From positions 1,488,001 through 1,552,000 of the forward strand of contig NZ_CP061319.1 in the NCBI RefSeq assembly GCF_018688455.1: a stretch of 64,000 nt of DNA, written 5' to 3'. A program made the translations under genes and the position numbers. The notes below the pieces were generated by a model. It had not been told where the DNA came from. It was given only the letters and a program-made list of their open reading frames with translations, and searched no databases. Each line of letters starts with the position of its first letter. Position 1 is the stretch's first letter. Source of the DNA: Polynucleobacter sp. AM-7D1. Its GTDB lineage: Bacteria; Pseudomonadota; Gammaproteobacteria; Burkholderiales; Burkholderiaceae. Positions 7,954 through 17,727 of the stretch are shown here, piece after piece.

Positions 7954-8596
7954 GAAGCCTCTTCAACTTCCTCAATAAGATGGTCATACTTTAAGAAGTT
8001 TTCACGATGTCTTCTGTAATAGAGCAGACCTTCTTTGAGGCTAGAAACACTAGCACCCTGCTCTAACATTTTTTCCCATAGATTCCAGTCTTCTTGGGCA
8101 TGCACTCCATCAGCGTATCTACGCTTGTATCCAATTTTTTGAGCTAACTCAGTGCGATACATCATGGAGCCATGATGCTTGCCTTCTCGATCCCAATACA
8201 AGTCACCTTGATAGGGAATGGTTTCACCAGGCACTCGATCATGAATCTCTTCCTTGAGCTCACCGGTGACCACGATGTCATAGGTCACAATATCAGAGCT
8301 CGCCTGGGACAATAGCTCGATTGCATCTGAACGTAGCCAATTATCAGCACCAACAAACAAAGCATATTCCGTATCAATTCGAGATAACAGATCATGAAAA
8401 TTATCGACCGTACCTAAGTTTTGTGGCCTGAAGATATATTCAACCCCAGGATAGAAATTTGGCAAGTGCGTGCAATCATGAGCACCATCATCAGCAAAAA
8501 TAATGCGGCTAGGTGCCACTGTTTGTGAGAGTAAAGACTCAATGCAGTGGGCTGCAAGGTGGCCATACTGATAGGAGCGATAACGACTGTAATCAT
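7950..8596 (-). pseudogene. Family 2 glycosyltransferase, apparently frameshifted near its start
   Basis: A GT-A fold family 2 glycosyltransferase: APSRIIFADDGAHD, FRPQNLGTVDNFHDL, ALFVGADNWLRSD and an acceptor-side QEDWNLWEKML. From a GTG at 8519 the frame lacks the first strand and helix of the fold. Those are present upstream in two frames: MITVVI from the ATG at 8596-8594, then SYQYGHLAAHCIESLLSQT in the frame of the main body. Joining them needs one extra base near 8576-8579. This is either a 1-base deletion (true pseudogene) or a sequencing error. If intact it would be a roughly 215-residue enzyme. Confidence 0.6.
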
Positions 8597-8640
8597 AGTG
8601 CTGGCATTAGAGCACGGATAGAAGTCATTTGCATTTTGAG

Positions 8641-8670
8641 AGCAAAAAAATGCCAATCCTAGGATTGGCA
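8641..8670 (-). terminator. Rho-independent terminator of the first amidohydrolase gene
   Basis: Perfect 20-base palindrome TGCCAATCCTAGGATTGGCA at 8651-8670, followed on the leftward strand by a run of seven T. It lies 25 bases past the stop of the gene ending at 8696. Confidence 0.85.
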
Positions 8671-8695
8671 CTCTTAACCTTAAATGCTTTTGAAA

Positions 8696-10489
8696 TTAAT
8701 TCATCGGCCTTGGTTTTTTAGTCTCTGAAACTGGAATAACCTTACCACCCAATACAGTGGCATGTACGGCAACGTCTTTAATCTTGATTGCGGGAATTGT
8801 CTGTGGATCGGAATCTAAGATGGCAAAGTCAGCAAACTTACCTGCTTCTATTGAACCCACCTTACTCTCCACTCCAAGAGTGTAAGCAGCATTGATGGTG
8901 ATCATCTTCATTGCATCTGAAGCCGTTACCGCATCAGCTGGCGCCCAGACCTTGCCATCGCTATAAACGTCCCTACGGGTAACCGCGGTCCATGCTTCTT
9001 TTAATGGTGCAGGTGCTGATACAGGCGCATCAGAGTGGATAGATGTCACAATGCCACTACGCACTAAAGCACCAAGACGCGTTGCGTAGGATGCGCGATC
9101 AACACCTAACATTGGATACTCTAATTGGGCACGCTCTGAGATATAGGACATATTGGCACTTACAACTGCGCCTAATGTCTTAATCTTCATCACCATGGCA
9201 GTCGATGGAATGCCAAAATGATTAATGGTGTACCGGTGATCAAAGCGTGGCTTTGAATCTAACAGCAATTGCAATGAATTAATTGAATGGGCATTACCGA
9301 CATCCCCGTTGCTATGAATGTGAATATGAAAGCCCGCATCCCACCATGGTTTCATTGCACCAGCAAACTCTTTGGCCGACTGATAGTTAGTTGAACCTAT
9401 TGTGCCGTTTGTATAACCGGGGCTTTCCATCCGCATAGTCTCAGGCAAATAACCCCCATCGCTATAAAACTTCACACCTTGGAAAATGAGGCGATCATTA
9501 TCTTGCTGAGAGAGATTCTGAGCCTCAGTAATTGCCTTATCACCATACTTTTGAATGAATGGCTCTGCATAAACAACTGGGACAAGGCGTAATGCGGTAT
9601 TAGGTGATTGGGTATATGCCTTGGAAATCTTGGTTTCCATGTCAATATTCATGGTTCCAAACGCCAAATCTCCCGATGTCGTAATACCAGCCTGCTGCAT
9701 CAAGTCATTGATGTACATAAAGTCGTTTGGAATCTCATGCGGCTTCAAGATATCCTTGCCTGCAATCTTCAGAATAAATTGCATGGCTGGAATCTCTAAA
9801 AATTGACCGTTTAATTGACCATCTTTATCCAAGCCGACGCCTTTAACATTCTTCACCATGTCTGGCGTAATTCCGTAATGTTTGATCATGGCTGTATTGA
9901 CGTACATGTCATGGCCAGAGATGTCCCACACGATGATAGGCCTTGAAGTGGAAGCTTGGTCTAAAAGCTGGCGATCAGGCAGCTTACCCATTGCCACTAC
10001 GTCATAACCCCAAGTCAGCAAAATCTCCTTGGGATCCTTAATAGCATCCGAATACTTCTTTAACTGCGCCATTGCAGCCGGCAGGGTTGGCACACCAGCA
10101 AATGGAGTGCCCCATGGATTAGGCATGGGTGACGGAGTTAACAGCGGCCTATTAAACAGAAGACCCGCAAGCAAAGGATGTGCGTGCGGCTCAACAAATC
10201 CTGGATACATGACCTTATTAGCAAATTGACGATCAATCCTTGTTGGGTACTTATCAGTCCAAGGCTTCATATCTTCTAATGAACCCACTGACAGAATGCG
10301 TCCATCAGATACAGCAACTGCAGTGGCATTTGGAATCGAGGGATCCATCGTCACAATTTTCTTTGCCACGAAAACAGTGATCTCACTCACCTTAGGTGTT
10401 GATGGTGGGTCAATTAATTGAACAGCTGAAGCAAGGCCTGAAACAAGCCCTAGTGCACATAAATAAATAATTTTTGATTTTAGATTCAT
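8696..10489 (-). CDS. Exported YtcJ-type amidohydrolase (Amidohydro_3)
   Basis: A 597-residue predicted periplasmic metal-dependent hydrolase. Signal peptide at about 1-22 (GLASA-VQL). Metal-site motifs are present: VEPHAHPL (His102, His104), HIHIHSNGD in the middle, INHFGIP and SIHSDAPVSAP. The YtcJ branch acts on amide or imide substrates, mostly unknown. It is the first and longest of three paralogues in the hydrolase block, followed by its own terminator. The 112-base gap from the next paralogue holds that gene's terminator, so it probably has its own promoter. Confidence 0.85.
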   Translation of the reverse strand: MNLKSKIIYLCALGLVSGLASAVQLIDPPSTPKVSEITVFVAKKIVTMDPSIPNATAVAVSDGRILSVGSLEDMKPWTDKYPTRIDRQFANKVMYPGFVEPHAHPLLAGLLFNRPLLTPSPMPNPWGTPFAGVPTLPAAMAQLKKYSDAIKDPKEILLTWGYDVVAMGKLPDRQLLDQASTSRPIIVWDISGHDMYVNTAMIKHYGITPDMVKNVKGVGLDKDGQLNGQFLEIPAMQFILKIAGKDILKPHEIPNDFMYINDLMQQAGITTSGDLAFGTMNIDMETKISKAYTQSPNTALRLVPVVYAEPFIQKYGDKAITEAQNLSQQDNDRLIFQGVKFYSDGGYLPETMRMESPGYTNGTIGSTNYQSAKEFAGAMKPWWDAGFHIHIHSNGDVGNAHSINSLQLLLDSKPRFDHRYTINHFGIPSTAMVMKIKTLGAVVSANMSYISERAQLEYPMLGVDRASYATRLGALVRSGIVTSIHSDAPVSAPAPLKEAWTAVTRRDVYSDGKVWAPADAVTASDAMKMITINAAYTLGVESKVGSIEAGKFADFAILDSDPQTIPAIKIKDVAVHATVLGGKVIPVSETKKPRPMN

Positions 10490-10540
10490 AAAAACTCCAT
10501 CAGATTCTTCATCTCAAATGAGATAAATTACCGCTCATTT

Positions 10541-10572
10541 AAACAAAAAGAAACACCCGCATCAGCGAGTGT
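10541..10572 (-). terminator. Rho-independent terminator of the second amidohydrolase gene
   Basis: Hairpin with arms ACACCCGC (10553-10560) and GCGAGTGT (10565-10572), loop ATCA, followed leftward by TTCTTTTTG. It lies 30 bases past the stop at 10602. Confidence 0.75.
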
Positions 10573-10601
10573 CCCCCTTTACAAACTGTCTTGATTAAGA
10601 C

Positions 10602-12308
10602 TTACTTAAGGCTTACCTGCTTACCATCAACCCAAGTTTCCTTGACCTTGATATTACGAATTTCTGCAGGCGGTGTCTTACGTGGATTCTTCTCCAATAT
10701 CACTAAGTCAGCCTGCTTGCCGACTTCTAAACTACCTACAATATTGTCAGCAAAGATTTGATATGCGGCATCGATCGTAATTGCTCGCATCGCATCGTCA
10801 ACAGTAACAGCTTGAGTTGGTCCAAGCACTTTCTGCGGAGGCAGTTGCCATAAGCGCGTTACCTCTTCGCTCACATAGTTCAAAGGGCCGACATTGGAAA
10901 CCGGTGAGTCGCTATGAAGCGTAAATTTACCACCCGCACGCTTAAAGTCTCCTGCTGGGTCAATTCGCTCGGCACGCTCTGAGCCAATGATGTGATCATT
11001 AAATGCCGCACCCCAATAATTGACATGACCAATAGTAAAGCTTGGTATCACGCCTAATTTCACTGACTTTGTAACGTGATCTAGACGATTAACCGTGAAA
11101 TGCTCAATACGCAAACGACGCTCTTGCGGCTTAGGATTACCCGCCAATAATTTAGCGTAGCTATTTAAAGCCTGATCAATCGCCTTATCACCATTTGAGT
11201 GGGAAGAAATTTGCCAACCTTGATCAAAGTATGACTTCATAGATGCCTGTATATCAGCATCCTTATAGTTGAGTGAGCCACTCCACTTGCTATCTTTGGG
11301 ATAACTATAGGGCTGATTGAGTGCAGCAGTTAAACCCTGGGTAGAGCCATCGGTAATATATTTAATACCAATGAAGCGTAGCTTATCGTCACCCTCATTT
11401 GGCTTAATAGCCTTATATCCAGGAGGCAAAGTTTCACTAAATAAGTATCCACGGACTCGAATTGGCGATGCGTTCTTTGCAAAAATTGCTTTATAGATTG
11501 CGATCTCTTTATCAACACCAAAATTACCACCAACACTCATCTCGGAGGCAGTAGTCACCCCTGTTGATGCCATCTTCTTCATGGTGCCTTGGATAGCAGC
11601 AAACAATTGCTCTTCTGTTGGGTTTGGCATTTTGGCCATAAACGGTAAATAGGTTGGTGGCTCTACTAACTTACCAGTGAGCTGACCCTTTGCATCTTTT
11701 ACATAAATACCGCCGCCAGCAGGATTTGGAGTTTTATTGGTAACGCCAGCAAGCTCTAAAGCCTTGTGATTCACGTAGCCGATATGTCCAGATTGATTGA
11801 CGATAAAAATAGGAACAGTAGTTGATACCTTATCCAAATCATCAGCAGTGAGTTCCGCCATAAATGGGCTTGTACGTGATGGATCAACACCAAAACCAAA
11901 TAACCAACCACCAGCAGGAACATTCTTTAATCCTGCCTTCATTTTTTGAATTAGGGTTTCTTTAGTGTCATAAGGCAAAGTGAAGTTACTTAAATTTAAT
12001 CCTAAGCCTTCAAATACTGCAGTCACCATGATGTGCACATGAGGCTCTACAAATCCTGGCATCAGAGTTTGGCCTTGCAGATCAATGACCTTAGTATTGC
12101 TGGCCTGCCACTCCTTGGTAACTGCATCCTTAGTCCCAACAGCAACAATCTTGCCATTCTGGACAGCTAATGCTTGAACTTCTTCGTTCTTCGCATTAAC
12201 AGTGACGATTGGACCACCATAAAAGATGGTGTCAGCATTGCCTTTGGCAAAGGCAAGAGCGCACTGAGCCATCAATAATGTGGCCAGTAATTTTGGTGCA
12301 AATTTCAT
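10602..12308 (-). CDS. Exported YtcJ-type amidohydrolase (Amidohydro_3)
   Basis: A 568-residue paralogue of the neighbouring amidohydrolases, with a signal peptide (ALAFA-KGN, about residue 21). The complete metal-site set is visible: VEPHVHIM (His90, His92), ISSHSNGD, RIEHFTVNR and LHSDSPVSN. It should be an active metal hydrolase of unknown substrate acting in the periplasm. It follows the outer-membrane protein gene at 12334-13212 by 25 bases in the same direction, so co-transcription with one or two outer-membrane protein genes is likely. Confidence 0.85.
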   Translation of the reverse strand: MKFAPKLLATLLMAQCALAFAKGNADTIFYGGPIVTVNAKNEEVQALAVQNGKIVAVGTKDAVTKEWQASNTKVIDLQGQTLMPGFVEPHVHIMVTAVFEGLGLNLSNFTLPYDTKETLIQKMKAGLKNVPAGGWLFGFGVDPSRTSPFMAELTADDLDKVSTTVPIFIVNQSGHIGYVNHKALELAGVTNKTPNPAGGGIYVKDAKGQLTGKLVEPPTYLPFMAKMPNPTEEQLFAAIQGTMKKMASTGVTTASEMSVGGNFGVDKEIAIYKAIFAKNASPIRVRGYLFSETLPPGYKAIKPNEGDDKLRFIGIKYITDGSTQGLTAALNQPYSYPKDSKWSGSLNYKDADIQASMKSYFDQGWQISSHSNGDKAIDQALNSYAKLLAGNPKPQERRLRIEHFTVNRLDHVTKSVKLGVIPSFTIGHVNYWGAAFNDHIIGSERAERIDPAGDFKRAGGKFTLHSDSPVSNVGPLNYVSEEVTRLWQLPPQKVLGPTQAVTVDDAMRAITIDAAYQIFADNIVGSLEVGKQADLVILEKNPRKTPPAEIRNIKVKETWVDGKQVSLK

Positions 12309-12333
12309 ATTAAATTCCTAATTTAAGTGGAAA

Positions 12334-13212
12334 TTACTTCAGAATAACCACAGTAGCTGTTGCTCTTGCACCCCAGCCTGATGGGCCGCCTGGAGTATTG
12401 CTAACGTAGTACATCGGGCCCGCTCCAAAGGAGAAAGGTACACCGTCAATTACAAACAGTTTAGAAACGCCAGCGTAGAGCGGATTGGATGTACGGCGCA
12501 CATCATAGTTATATTGCGCCTCCATATTAGCGGTATAGGTCCAAGCTGTTTTAGTCGTATACGCAACAAAAGGTTGCCCATACAGATTATTTTGCGTACC
12601 AAAAGCAGGATTACCACCGACGCTCCATGATTGATAACCCAGCAAGCCGTAAGTCCAAGGACCATCGCGATTGAGCACGACACCAGTCACACCAGCAGCA
12701 GTTTGTTGCGAACCAAATCTACCGCTATTACCTGATGGTGACTGAGCGTACGGACCAATACCCCAAATCCAAGAGGAGTTGGTATTGGGCGCATAAAATG
12801 ATTCGAGCGTCACACTGGCAATACCGTATCCAGAATAGGACTGTCCTGGAGCATATTGAACACTAGTCTCTCTCACGCCCGCTACGATCGGTCGAACAAT
12901 AAAAATATCGCCACCACCTAAATTAAATGGCATTACTGGTTGAAACAGCAAAGTTTGCTCTGAACCACCTTGATTGAGGCCAACACCACGGTTGAACTCG
13001 TACTGCAATGGCACGGAGATCATATTCGCAATAGGGTTAGCTAACTTCTTCGCAATATCAACAGTATCGATATCTTTTTTAGGTGCAGCTAACACTCCCG
13101 ATTTCTCTGCTGCTGCAGTCCCAGCACGCGCTGGAATTTCCTGGGCAAATACTGGAGTCGCAAAAGCAACTGCCAATAATGCAGTGATGATAGTTTTTGA
13201 ATAGTGGTTCAT
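12334..13212 (-). CDS. Outer-membrane protein, hypothetical
   Basis: A 292-residue exported protein with signal peptide (TPVFA-QEI). After an Ala-rich linker the body has alternating aromatic/polar strands (PLQYEFNRGVGLNQGG, FNLGGGDIFIVRPI, WIWGIGPYAQSPSG, WTYGLLGYQSWSVGG) as in putative transporter/neuromedin-type barrel proteins found beside catabolic genes. It ends in Lys, not Phe, unlike its neighbours. It sits 25 bases before an amidohydrolase gene and 17 bases after another outer-membrane protein gene, suggesting an operon for uptake and hydrolysis. Cargo unknown. Confidence 0.6.
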   Translation of the reverse strand: MNHYSKTIITALLAVAFATPVFAQEIPARAGTAAAEKSGVLAAPKKDIDTVDIAKKLANPIANMISVPLQYEFNRGVGLNQGGSEQTLLFQPVMPFNLGGGDIFIVRPIVAGVRETSVQYAPGQSYSGYGIASVTLESFYAPNTNSSWIWGIGPYAQSPSGNSGRFGSQQTAAGVTGVVLNRDGPWTYGLLGYQSWSVGGNPAFGTQNNLYGQPFVAYTTKTAWTYTANMEAQYNYDVRRTSNPLYAGVSKLFVIDGVPFSFGAGPMYYVSNTPGGPSGWGARATATVVILK

Positions 13213-13229
13213 AGAATGGTTTTATAAAA

Positions 13230-14030
13230 TTAGAATTTAAAGGTCACAGCAATTTGTGGTCCCAACATGGTAGTTTTTTGCAAAACACCACCAGCCTTCA
13301 TGTCGTAATAAAGCGCGCGATAAGTTAAGGAAGCGTCAATCAGGCTGTTGAAGGTTTTTCCCACGCCAGCCATCGCCTGCCACGTAAGGTTAGTAGTGCC
13401 GCCGCCGCTTCCAATATCACCATAAAACGGCACATACCAAGTAGAGTCGGCAATTCGATAACGGCCTTTAGCTCCGATAATAGGATCTACTGTCGACGTC
13501 GTCTTGGAGACGGTCTCCTTATATGGAGTGTTGTCGAGATTTGCATTCAAAGTAGCCGTGGCGTAGATGGCACGAACACCGAGCAAAGCATCAACATAAG
13601 CATCTTTAGTATTTGCTACTGTGTAGGTAGCTGCCCCCGTCAGCAATGTCTGCTGCAGAGTAACCTTGCCCGCAACTGTATCCGAGCCATCAGGTGTAAC
13701 TACGGGAACATTGCCCGATTTTTGCAAAGTGGCAGAAACCAAATCTCCCATGACGCCCCATTTACCCTGATGCGCTTCAGCTGCAATCATGCCACCTGAT
13801 TTTAGGTTGCCGAGGACATTACTGGTTGTAAAGTCCGCTGACTTAGCAAGCCCGTTATCTAAGCCCATAGTTCCCTTGATGCCAGAGCCCCATAGATAAG
13901 GCGTTATTTCAAAACGCCATGCATCAGCTACCTTAGGAATTGGACTGAGATCATCAGCCGCGTAAGATGAGCCAATAGACGCAAACAATCCACATGCTGC
14001 AATCAATGTTGAAAGGATTTTCTTATTCAT
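13230..14030 (-). CDS. Outer-membrane beta-barrel protein, hypothetical
   Basis: A 266-residue exported barrel protein: signal peptide (GSSYA-ADD), then WRFEITPYLWGSGIKGTMGL, strands with GGMIAAEAHQGKWGVMGDLV, and a C-terminal GPQIAVTFKF ending in Phe. The 'ITPYLWGSGIKG' opening is typical of a large set of uncharacterised proteobacterial outer-membrane proteins. First gene of the likely three-gene unit reading leftward into the barrel gene at 12334 and the amidohydrolase at 10602. No cargo can be assigned. Confidence 0.65.
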   Translation of the reverse strand: MNKKILSTLIAACGLFASIGSSYAADDLSPIPKVADAWRFEITPYLWGSGIKGTMGLDNGLAKSADFTTSNVLGNLKSGGMIAAEAHQGKWGVMGDLVSATLQKSGNVPVVTPDGSDTVAGKVTLQQTLLTGAATYTVANTKDAYVDALLGVRAIYATATLNANLDNTPYKETVSKTTSTVDPIIGAKGRYRIADSTWYVPFYGDIGSGGGTTNLTWQAMAGVGKTFNSLIDASLTYRALYYDMKAGGVLQKTTMLGPQIAVTFKF

Positions 14031-14478
14031 AAAAATTATTAATTAGGTTAAAAATGAAGTTGGTATAGGGACTAGGTTGAGGCTCAAATGACTGCCCTAT
14101 ATTCTAAAGGATGGATTCAAATCAAATACGCATAAAGATTATGGTAAATCCCTAGGAGTTCCTACAAAGTAGTATGCATATGAATAATAGCCAGCAACCA
14201 TCACCTCGGAGCCCCAGAATGACTTTCTTGGCACCTATCCCTGCTTGGATGAATTATGATCAATCGAGGAATTCTGACCTTTAGAATCACCTTGGTTAGT
14301 TTGTTGAAGATTCAATGCAAATCTCTAAAAGGCTTAAGTGAAGCAAATATAAGGGAAGTGGCTCAAAATCCCTCATCCGCAACAAAGGTTTGCTGAAGAA
14401 TGCAATTTTCATGCGCCAAGAAAAGGCTACAAAAGCGAAACGTAACCAGCAATAAGATTGACGTGTGCGCTCTCAATA
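14031..14478. other. Intergenic gap, nothing recognised
   Basis: About 450 bases between two leftward outer-membrane protein genes. I see no convincing coding frame, RNA gene or repeat. It must contain the promoter of the gene starting at 14030, but no clear -35/-10 pair stands out. Confidence 0.5.
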
Positions 14479-15282
14479 TTAGAAATTAAAAGACACTTTT
14501 GCATAGCTTGACCAATCATATTGCCTATAAGTTTCAACCACCTGCTTGCTTGCTCCAATAGCCACAACCCAGTGCTTTGTAAGTCTATGGGTCACCATGG
14601 CATCGATAGGTACAAACCAACCTCCGCCAGCAGAGTTATAAACCATGCCATTCTCATCCCAAAAACGCAACATTGTGTTGGGGCCTAACTGAAAACCGAT
14701 AGTTGGGAACATTTGAAGACTTCTCTGAAGTGCAGGCTGACTGGGATTGGTAATGATGCTGTTATTTTTACTATCAAATCCATACATATAACGAATCAGC
14801 GGTGAAAAATCTGTCACATGCAATTTACTATCTACTTCTGGTATAAATGACCAACCCAATTGAGGTCCAACCGCCCATTGACCATTATTTCCAAAAGGAA
14901 AGATAACGCGGCCACCAACTAAGGCGCCTAGTGGTTTTAGAAAGCGTCTATCTTGCCCCCAGATCGTTACCATCGTATTGCCGGAACTATATTGGCCGGA
15001 GTTATTTTCAGAGCTAATTGAGTTGAAATTGGCTACATAAGCAGTATCCAGACGAATGCGGCCTCGCCAGTCACCGACTTCAAGCGGATTGTAGTAACGC
15101 AACTTCAAAGTATTCTGATAGTTATCGCTACCTTGATAATTATGGTACCCCCAAAATTCCAATACCCTGCTATTCGTTAACTGCTGGGAATCATTATCGA
15201 ATTTAGATATGGGAACGAGTAAGGTTTCAGCGTGAGCAACTGAAACAAACAAACTAAAGAGAAGTGATAGAAAAAATTTCAT
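14479..15282 (-). CDS. Outer-membrane protein, hypothetical
   Basis: A 267-residue exported protein with signal peptide (SVAHA-ETL) and strand-rich body (RVLEFWGYHNYQG, WAVGPQLGWSFIPEV, HWVVAIGASKQVVE) ending SFNF, the barrel-assembly terminus. I do not recognise a named family. It is the third outer-membrane protein in this hydrolase block and stands alone, with long gaps on both sides. Confidence 0.6.
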   Translation of the reverse strand: MKFFLSLLFSLFVSVAHAETLLVPISKFDNDSQQLTNSRVLEFWGYHNYQGSDNYQNTLKLRYYNPLEVGDWRGRIRLDTAYVANFNSISSENNSGQYSSGNTMVTIWGQDRRFLKPLGALVGGRVIFPFGNNGQWAVGPQLGWSFIPEVDSKLHVTDFSPLIRYMYGFDSKNNSIITNPSQPALQRSLQMFPTIGFQLGPNTMLRFWDENGMVYNSAGGGWFVPIDAMVTHRLTKHWVVAIGASKQVVETYRQYDWSSYAKVSFNF

Positions 15283-15590
15283 TACAAAAAAGTGGTACTA
15301 AATCTAACTTACTGACTGGTCTTGAATTTCCATCGTTCGGAGTTCTTTTAAATTCTAGAGGCTAAGATAATTTTTTACTGCAATCAACTGGCTATGAAGC
15401 ATACTTGCTGGAAGTGAAAGTTAGGCTTGCAAACCATTAAGGCATTTGAATTCTTGTTTACCCTCGAAATGATTGAGTCATGTGGGATCCTGTTCCAGAA
15501 CCATCTTTATATCACTCAAAGTTATCTTAGGTAATGCATGTTAGGAAAATTCTGCATTCTTAACATGGCTTGACTAAAAATATACAAGAG
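15283..15590. other. Intergenic gap, nothing recognised
   Basis: About 310 bases between two leftward genes. No convincing gene, repeat or strong hairpin seen; presumably carries the promoter of the gene starting at 15282. Confidence 0.45.
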
Positions 15591-16250
15591 CTAATTTACC
15601 CCTAAGAGATGTCCTGTTTTCACAAAAATTGTGCAGCCTTCTTTACTAAAAGGTTGATGCAAGCTCATATGGGGGCTGCGAATCCATGAGCCAGCTGGAT
15701 AGCGTCCATGCTCATCCTCAAATACGCCATCCACTACAAAAATCTCTTCGCCGCCATAATGCTTGTGTGGGTTGAAGTAAGTTTGAGGCGCCCACCTAAC
15801 CAATGTAGAGCCCGCACCCTGTCTCATCAGCGGCATTACGGTTAAACCAGGCACCATCCCTTGAAACCATGGTGCAGAATGGGTATCGACAATCTCACGC
15901 TCGATCTGCTCAGGCCCCAAGTGTCGTAACTTGACAAAAAGAGTGCAGCCTTTCTCGCTAAAAGGCGCATGAGACGAGCCAGGAGGATTCATGATATAGG
16001 TGCCGGCTGGATAGTTGCCAGTCTCATCACTAAGCACCCCATCTAACACCAAGATCTCTTCTCCAAATTCATGGGTATGGGTTGGGAACTTCGCACCAGC
16101 TTCGTATCTAACGATCGAAGTAGCTCTCGCCACTTCATCACCCTGACGATCAAGCATGCGCCTCTCAATGCCTACGGAAGGACTTGAAATCCACGGTAGG
16201 TCCTGGTGATTCAGCACTACACGCTTACTGTAGTCAGAATGAATGTCCAT
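15591..16250 (-). CDS. Double-cupin protein, ChrR-like
   Basis: A 219-residue soluble protein built of two tandem cupin repeats. Each half has the same plan: FPTHTHEFGEEILVLDGVLSD then YPAGTYIMNPPGSSHAPFS in the first, FNPHKHYGGEEIFVVDGVFED then YPAGSWIRSPHMSLHQPFS in the second. His/Glu metal ligands are intact in both halves. The repeats resemble the cupin of ChrR anti-sigma factors, but no zinc-binding anti-sigma domain precedes them. No export signal, unlike its neighbours. Function unknown; metal binding is a strong prediction. Confidence 0.75.
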   Translation of the reverse strand: MDIHSDYSKRVVLNHQDLPWISSPSVGIERRMLDRQGDEVARATSIVRYEAGAKFPTHTHEFGEEILVLDGVLSDETGNYPAGTYIMNPPGSSHAPFSEKGCTLFVKLRHLGPEQIEREIVDTHSAPWFQGMVPGLTVMPLMRQGAGSTLVRWAPQTYFNPHKHYGGEEIFVVDGVFEDEHGRYPAGSWIRSPHMSLHQPFSKEGCTIFVKTGHLLGVN

Positions 16251-16310
16251 ATAAATCTTTTCAGTAATAAATTGTTAGATACAAGAATAACAATGGATTG
16301 AAATTGTTGC

Positions 16311-16341
16311 TCAAAAGAAAAACCACCCGAAGGTGGTTTTC
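16311..16341 (-). terminator. Rho-independent terminator with C(UUCG)G loop
   Basis: Leftward strand reads ACCACC-TTCG-GGTGGT with flanking A/T pairing and then a T-rich tail. It ends the lipase gene, whose stop is at 16364. The same stem-loop recurs at 19533 and 35171. Confidence 0.85.
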
Positions 16342-16363
16342 TTACTGTAGATAATGACTAAAC

Positions 16364-17668
16364 CTACTTTTGAGGGCAACCATTTGCCAATGGTTTTCCA
16401 GCAATACGATCCTTGACCCAGTCAAGATACATCGGGGCTGAAACCCCAGGAGTCGTAAAGTGTGTTTGCTCTCCTGGCAGCTGAATTCTTCCTACATTTG
16501 CCCCCATACCGCACATTTGCTTCTGATAAAGCTCATGCATGATTGGAGGGACTGCAGTATCTTTTGTACCCCAATAAATCACAACAGGTGCAGTAGGTTT
16601 TACCGGCTTGACACTGCCATCAACAAATGCCTTGACCCATGCCAAGGAGTTGCTGGGTTCTGGCTTCAAGAGAGTTTTATAGTTATCTCCATAAGCATAG
16701 CTAAAGGTATCTGCCAGTACATGCATACATTTGTTTCGAGATAATTTATCTACAACTTTTACACCCTCATCTGTCAGTACATCGGATAGCTTTAGATCAG
16801 GAAAAGCTGCCTGCGTACCCCAAAGTCCCATCATATAGTGGGCGAATAGAAATACATTTGGGACATTAGCTTGAGTAAAGCCATTCATGAGCTTTTTCGC
16901 ACCTGCCTCATCAGCTGGCACATTTGGAAGCATGGCTGCTACATCTTCTGGTGCCAACGCAACAAATCCTAGATATTGCAGGTTATCTGCTGCAGTACCT
17001 TGAAGTGCCTGGTAATCTGGCAAGCTTGCGGCAGCAATAGTAGCGCCACCACCCTGCGACCATCCATAAACTACGGTCTTCTTACCTGCGCCAACTTCTT
17101 TCATGGAGCTGGCAGCTCTTGCAGAGTTAATAACATCTCTACCATTTGTTTGTGCCACAGCATATTGATGCTTACCTCCACCACCCAAACCTTGATAGTC
17201 GGTAGCAACGACAACATATCCTTGATTGATGAACTCTTGACCATTTGGAATTCCGTAATCAGTCCAAGAGTTCCCACCCATTAGAAAATATTCATTTAAA
17301 GCGGCTGTTGGATCAATGATTTGGGATGGTCCGCAATTTTGCGCTGAACCTGTTGTGCCATGTGCCCAAGCCAATATAGGTCTTCCTTCTTTTGGGCTTG
17401 GTCCAACAGGTGCGATGATGGTCCCTGTAGCAATCGTTTTACGGCCCGCCACATCAGATGAGATATAAGCAATCTTCCAAGCCTGCGCACCTTTTAAAGA
17501 TGTTGCAATTTTCTCTTTAGAGATGACTTGACCCAACTTACCTTCAGGCGCCATTTTCATGACAGAGGCATAAAAAGGCGGCATTGGTGGATCAGCATAA
17601 ACAGCAGTGGAGAAGATGCCAAGAGCAGCGCTAATTGCTATAACTGAAAGACGTGAAATTTTTTTCAT
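16364..17668 (-). CDS. Exported secretory-lipase-type alpha/beta hydrolase
   Basis: A 434-residue alpha/beta hydrolase of the secretory lipase (LIP) type, which hydrolyses esters outside the cytoplasm. It has a signal peptide (STAVYA-DPP), the nucleophile elbow GWSQGG, an acid in GTKDTAVPP and a C-terminal His in QTHFTTPG. An oxyanion-side WAHGTTG precedes. It lies in a run of exported hydrolases, 59 bases after the third amidohydrolase gene ends, and is closed by its own UUCG terminator. Substrate unknown. Confidence 0.8.
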   Translation of the reverse strand: MKKISRLSVIAISAALGIFSTAVYADPPMPPFYASVMKMAPEGKLGQVISKEKIATSLKGAQAWKIAYISSDVAGRKTIATGTIIAPVGPSPKEGRPILAWAHGTTGSAQNCGPSQIIDPTAALNEYFLMGGNSWTDYGIPNGQEFINQGYVVVATDYQGLGGGGKHQYAVAQTNGRDVINSARAASSMKEVGAGKKTVVYGWSQGGGATIAAASLPDYQALQGTAADNLQYLGFVALAPEDVAAMLPNVPADEAGAKKLMNGFTQANVPNVFLFAHYMMGLWGTQAAFPDLKLSDVLTDEGVKVVDKLSRNKCMHVLADTFSYAYGDNYKTLLKPEPSNSLAWVKAFVDGSVKPVKPTAPVVIYWGTKDTAVPPIMHELYQKQMCGMGANVGRIQLPGEQTHFTTPGVSAPMYLDWVKDRIAGKPLANGCPQK

Positions 17669-17727
17669 GATCTAGAGAAATAAAAAGGGTATAAGTTCAA
17701 TATTAAACGACAACTTTACATACTAAA

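Noticed and set aside
8414..8671. Separate small leftward gene before the glycosyltransferase
   Set aside because: Only its MITVVI segment makes sense, as the displaced start of the glycosyltransferase; the rest is out-of-frame translation.
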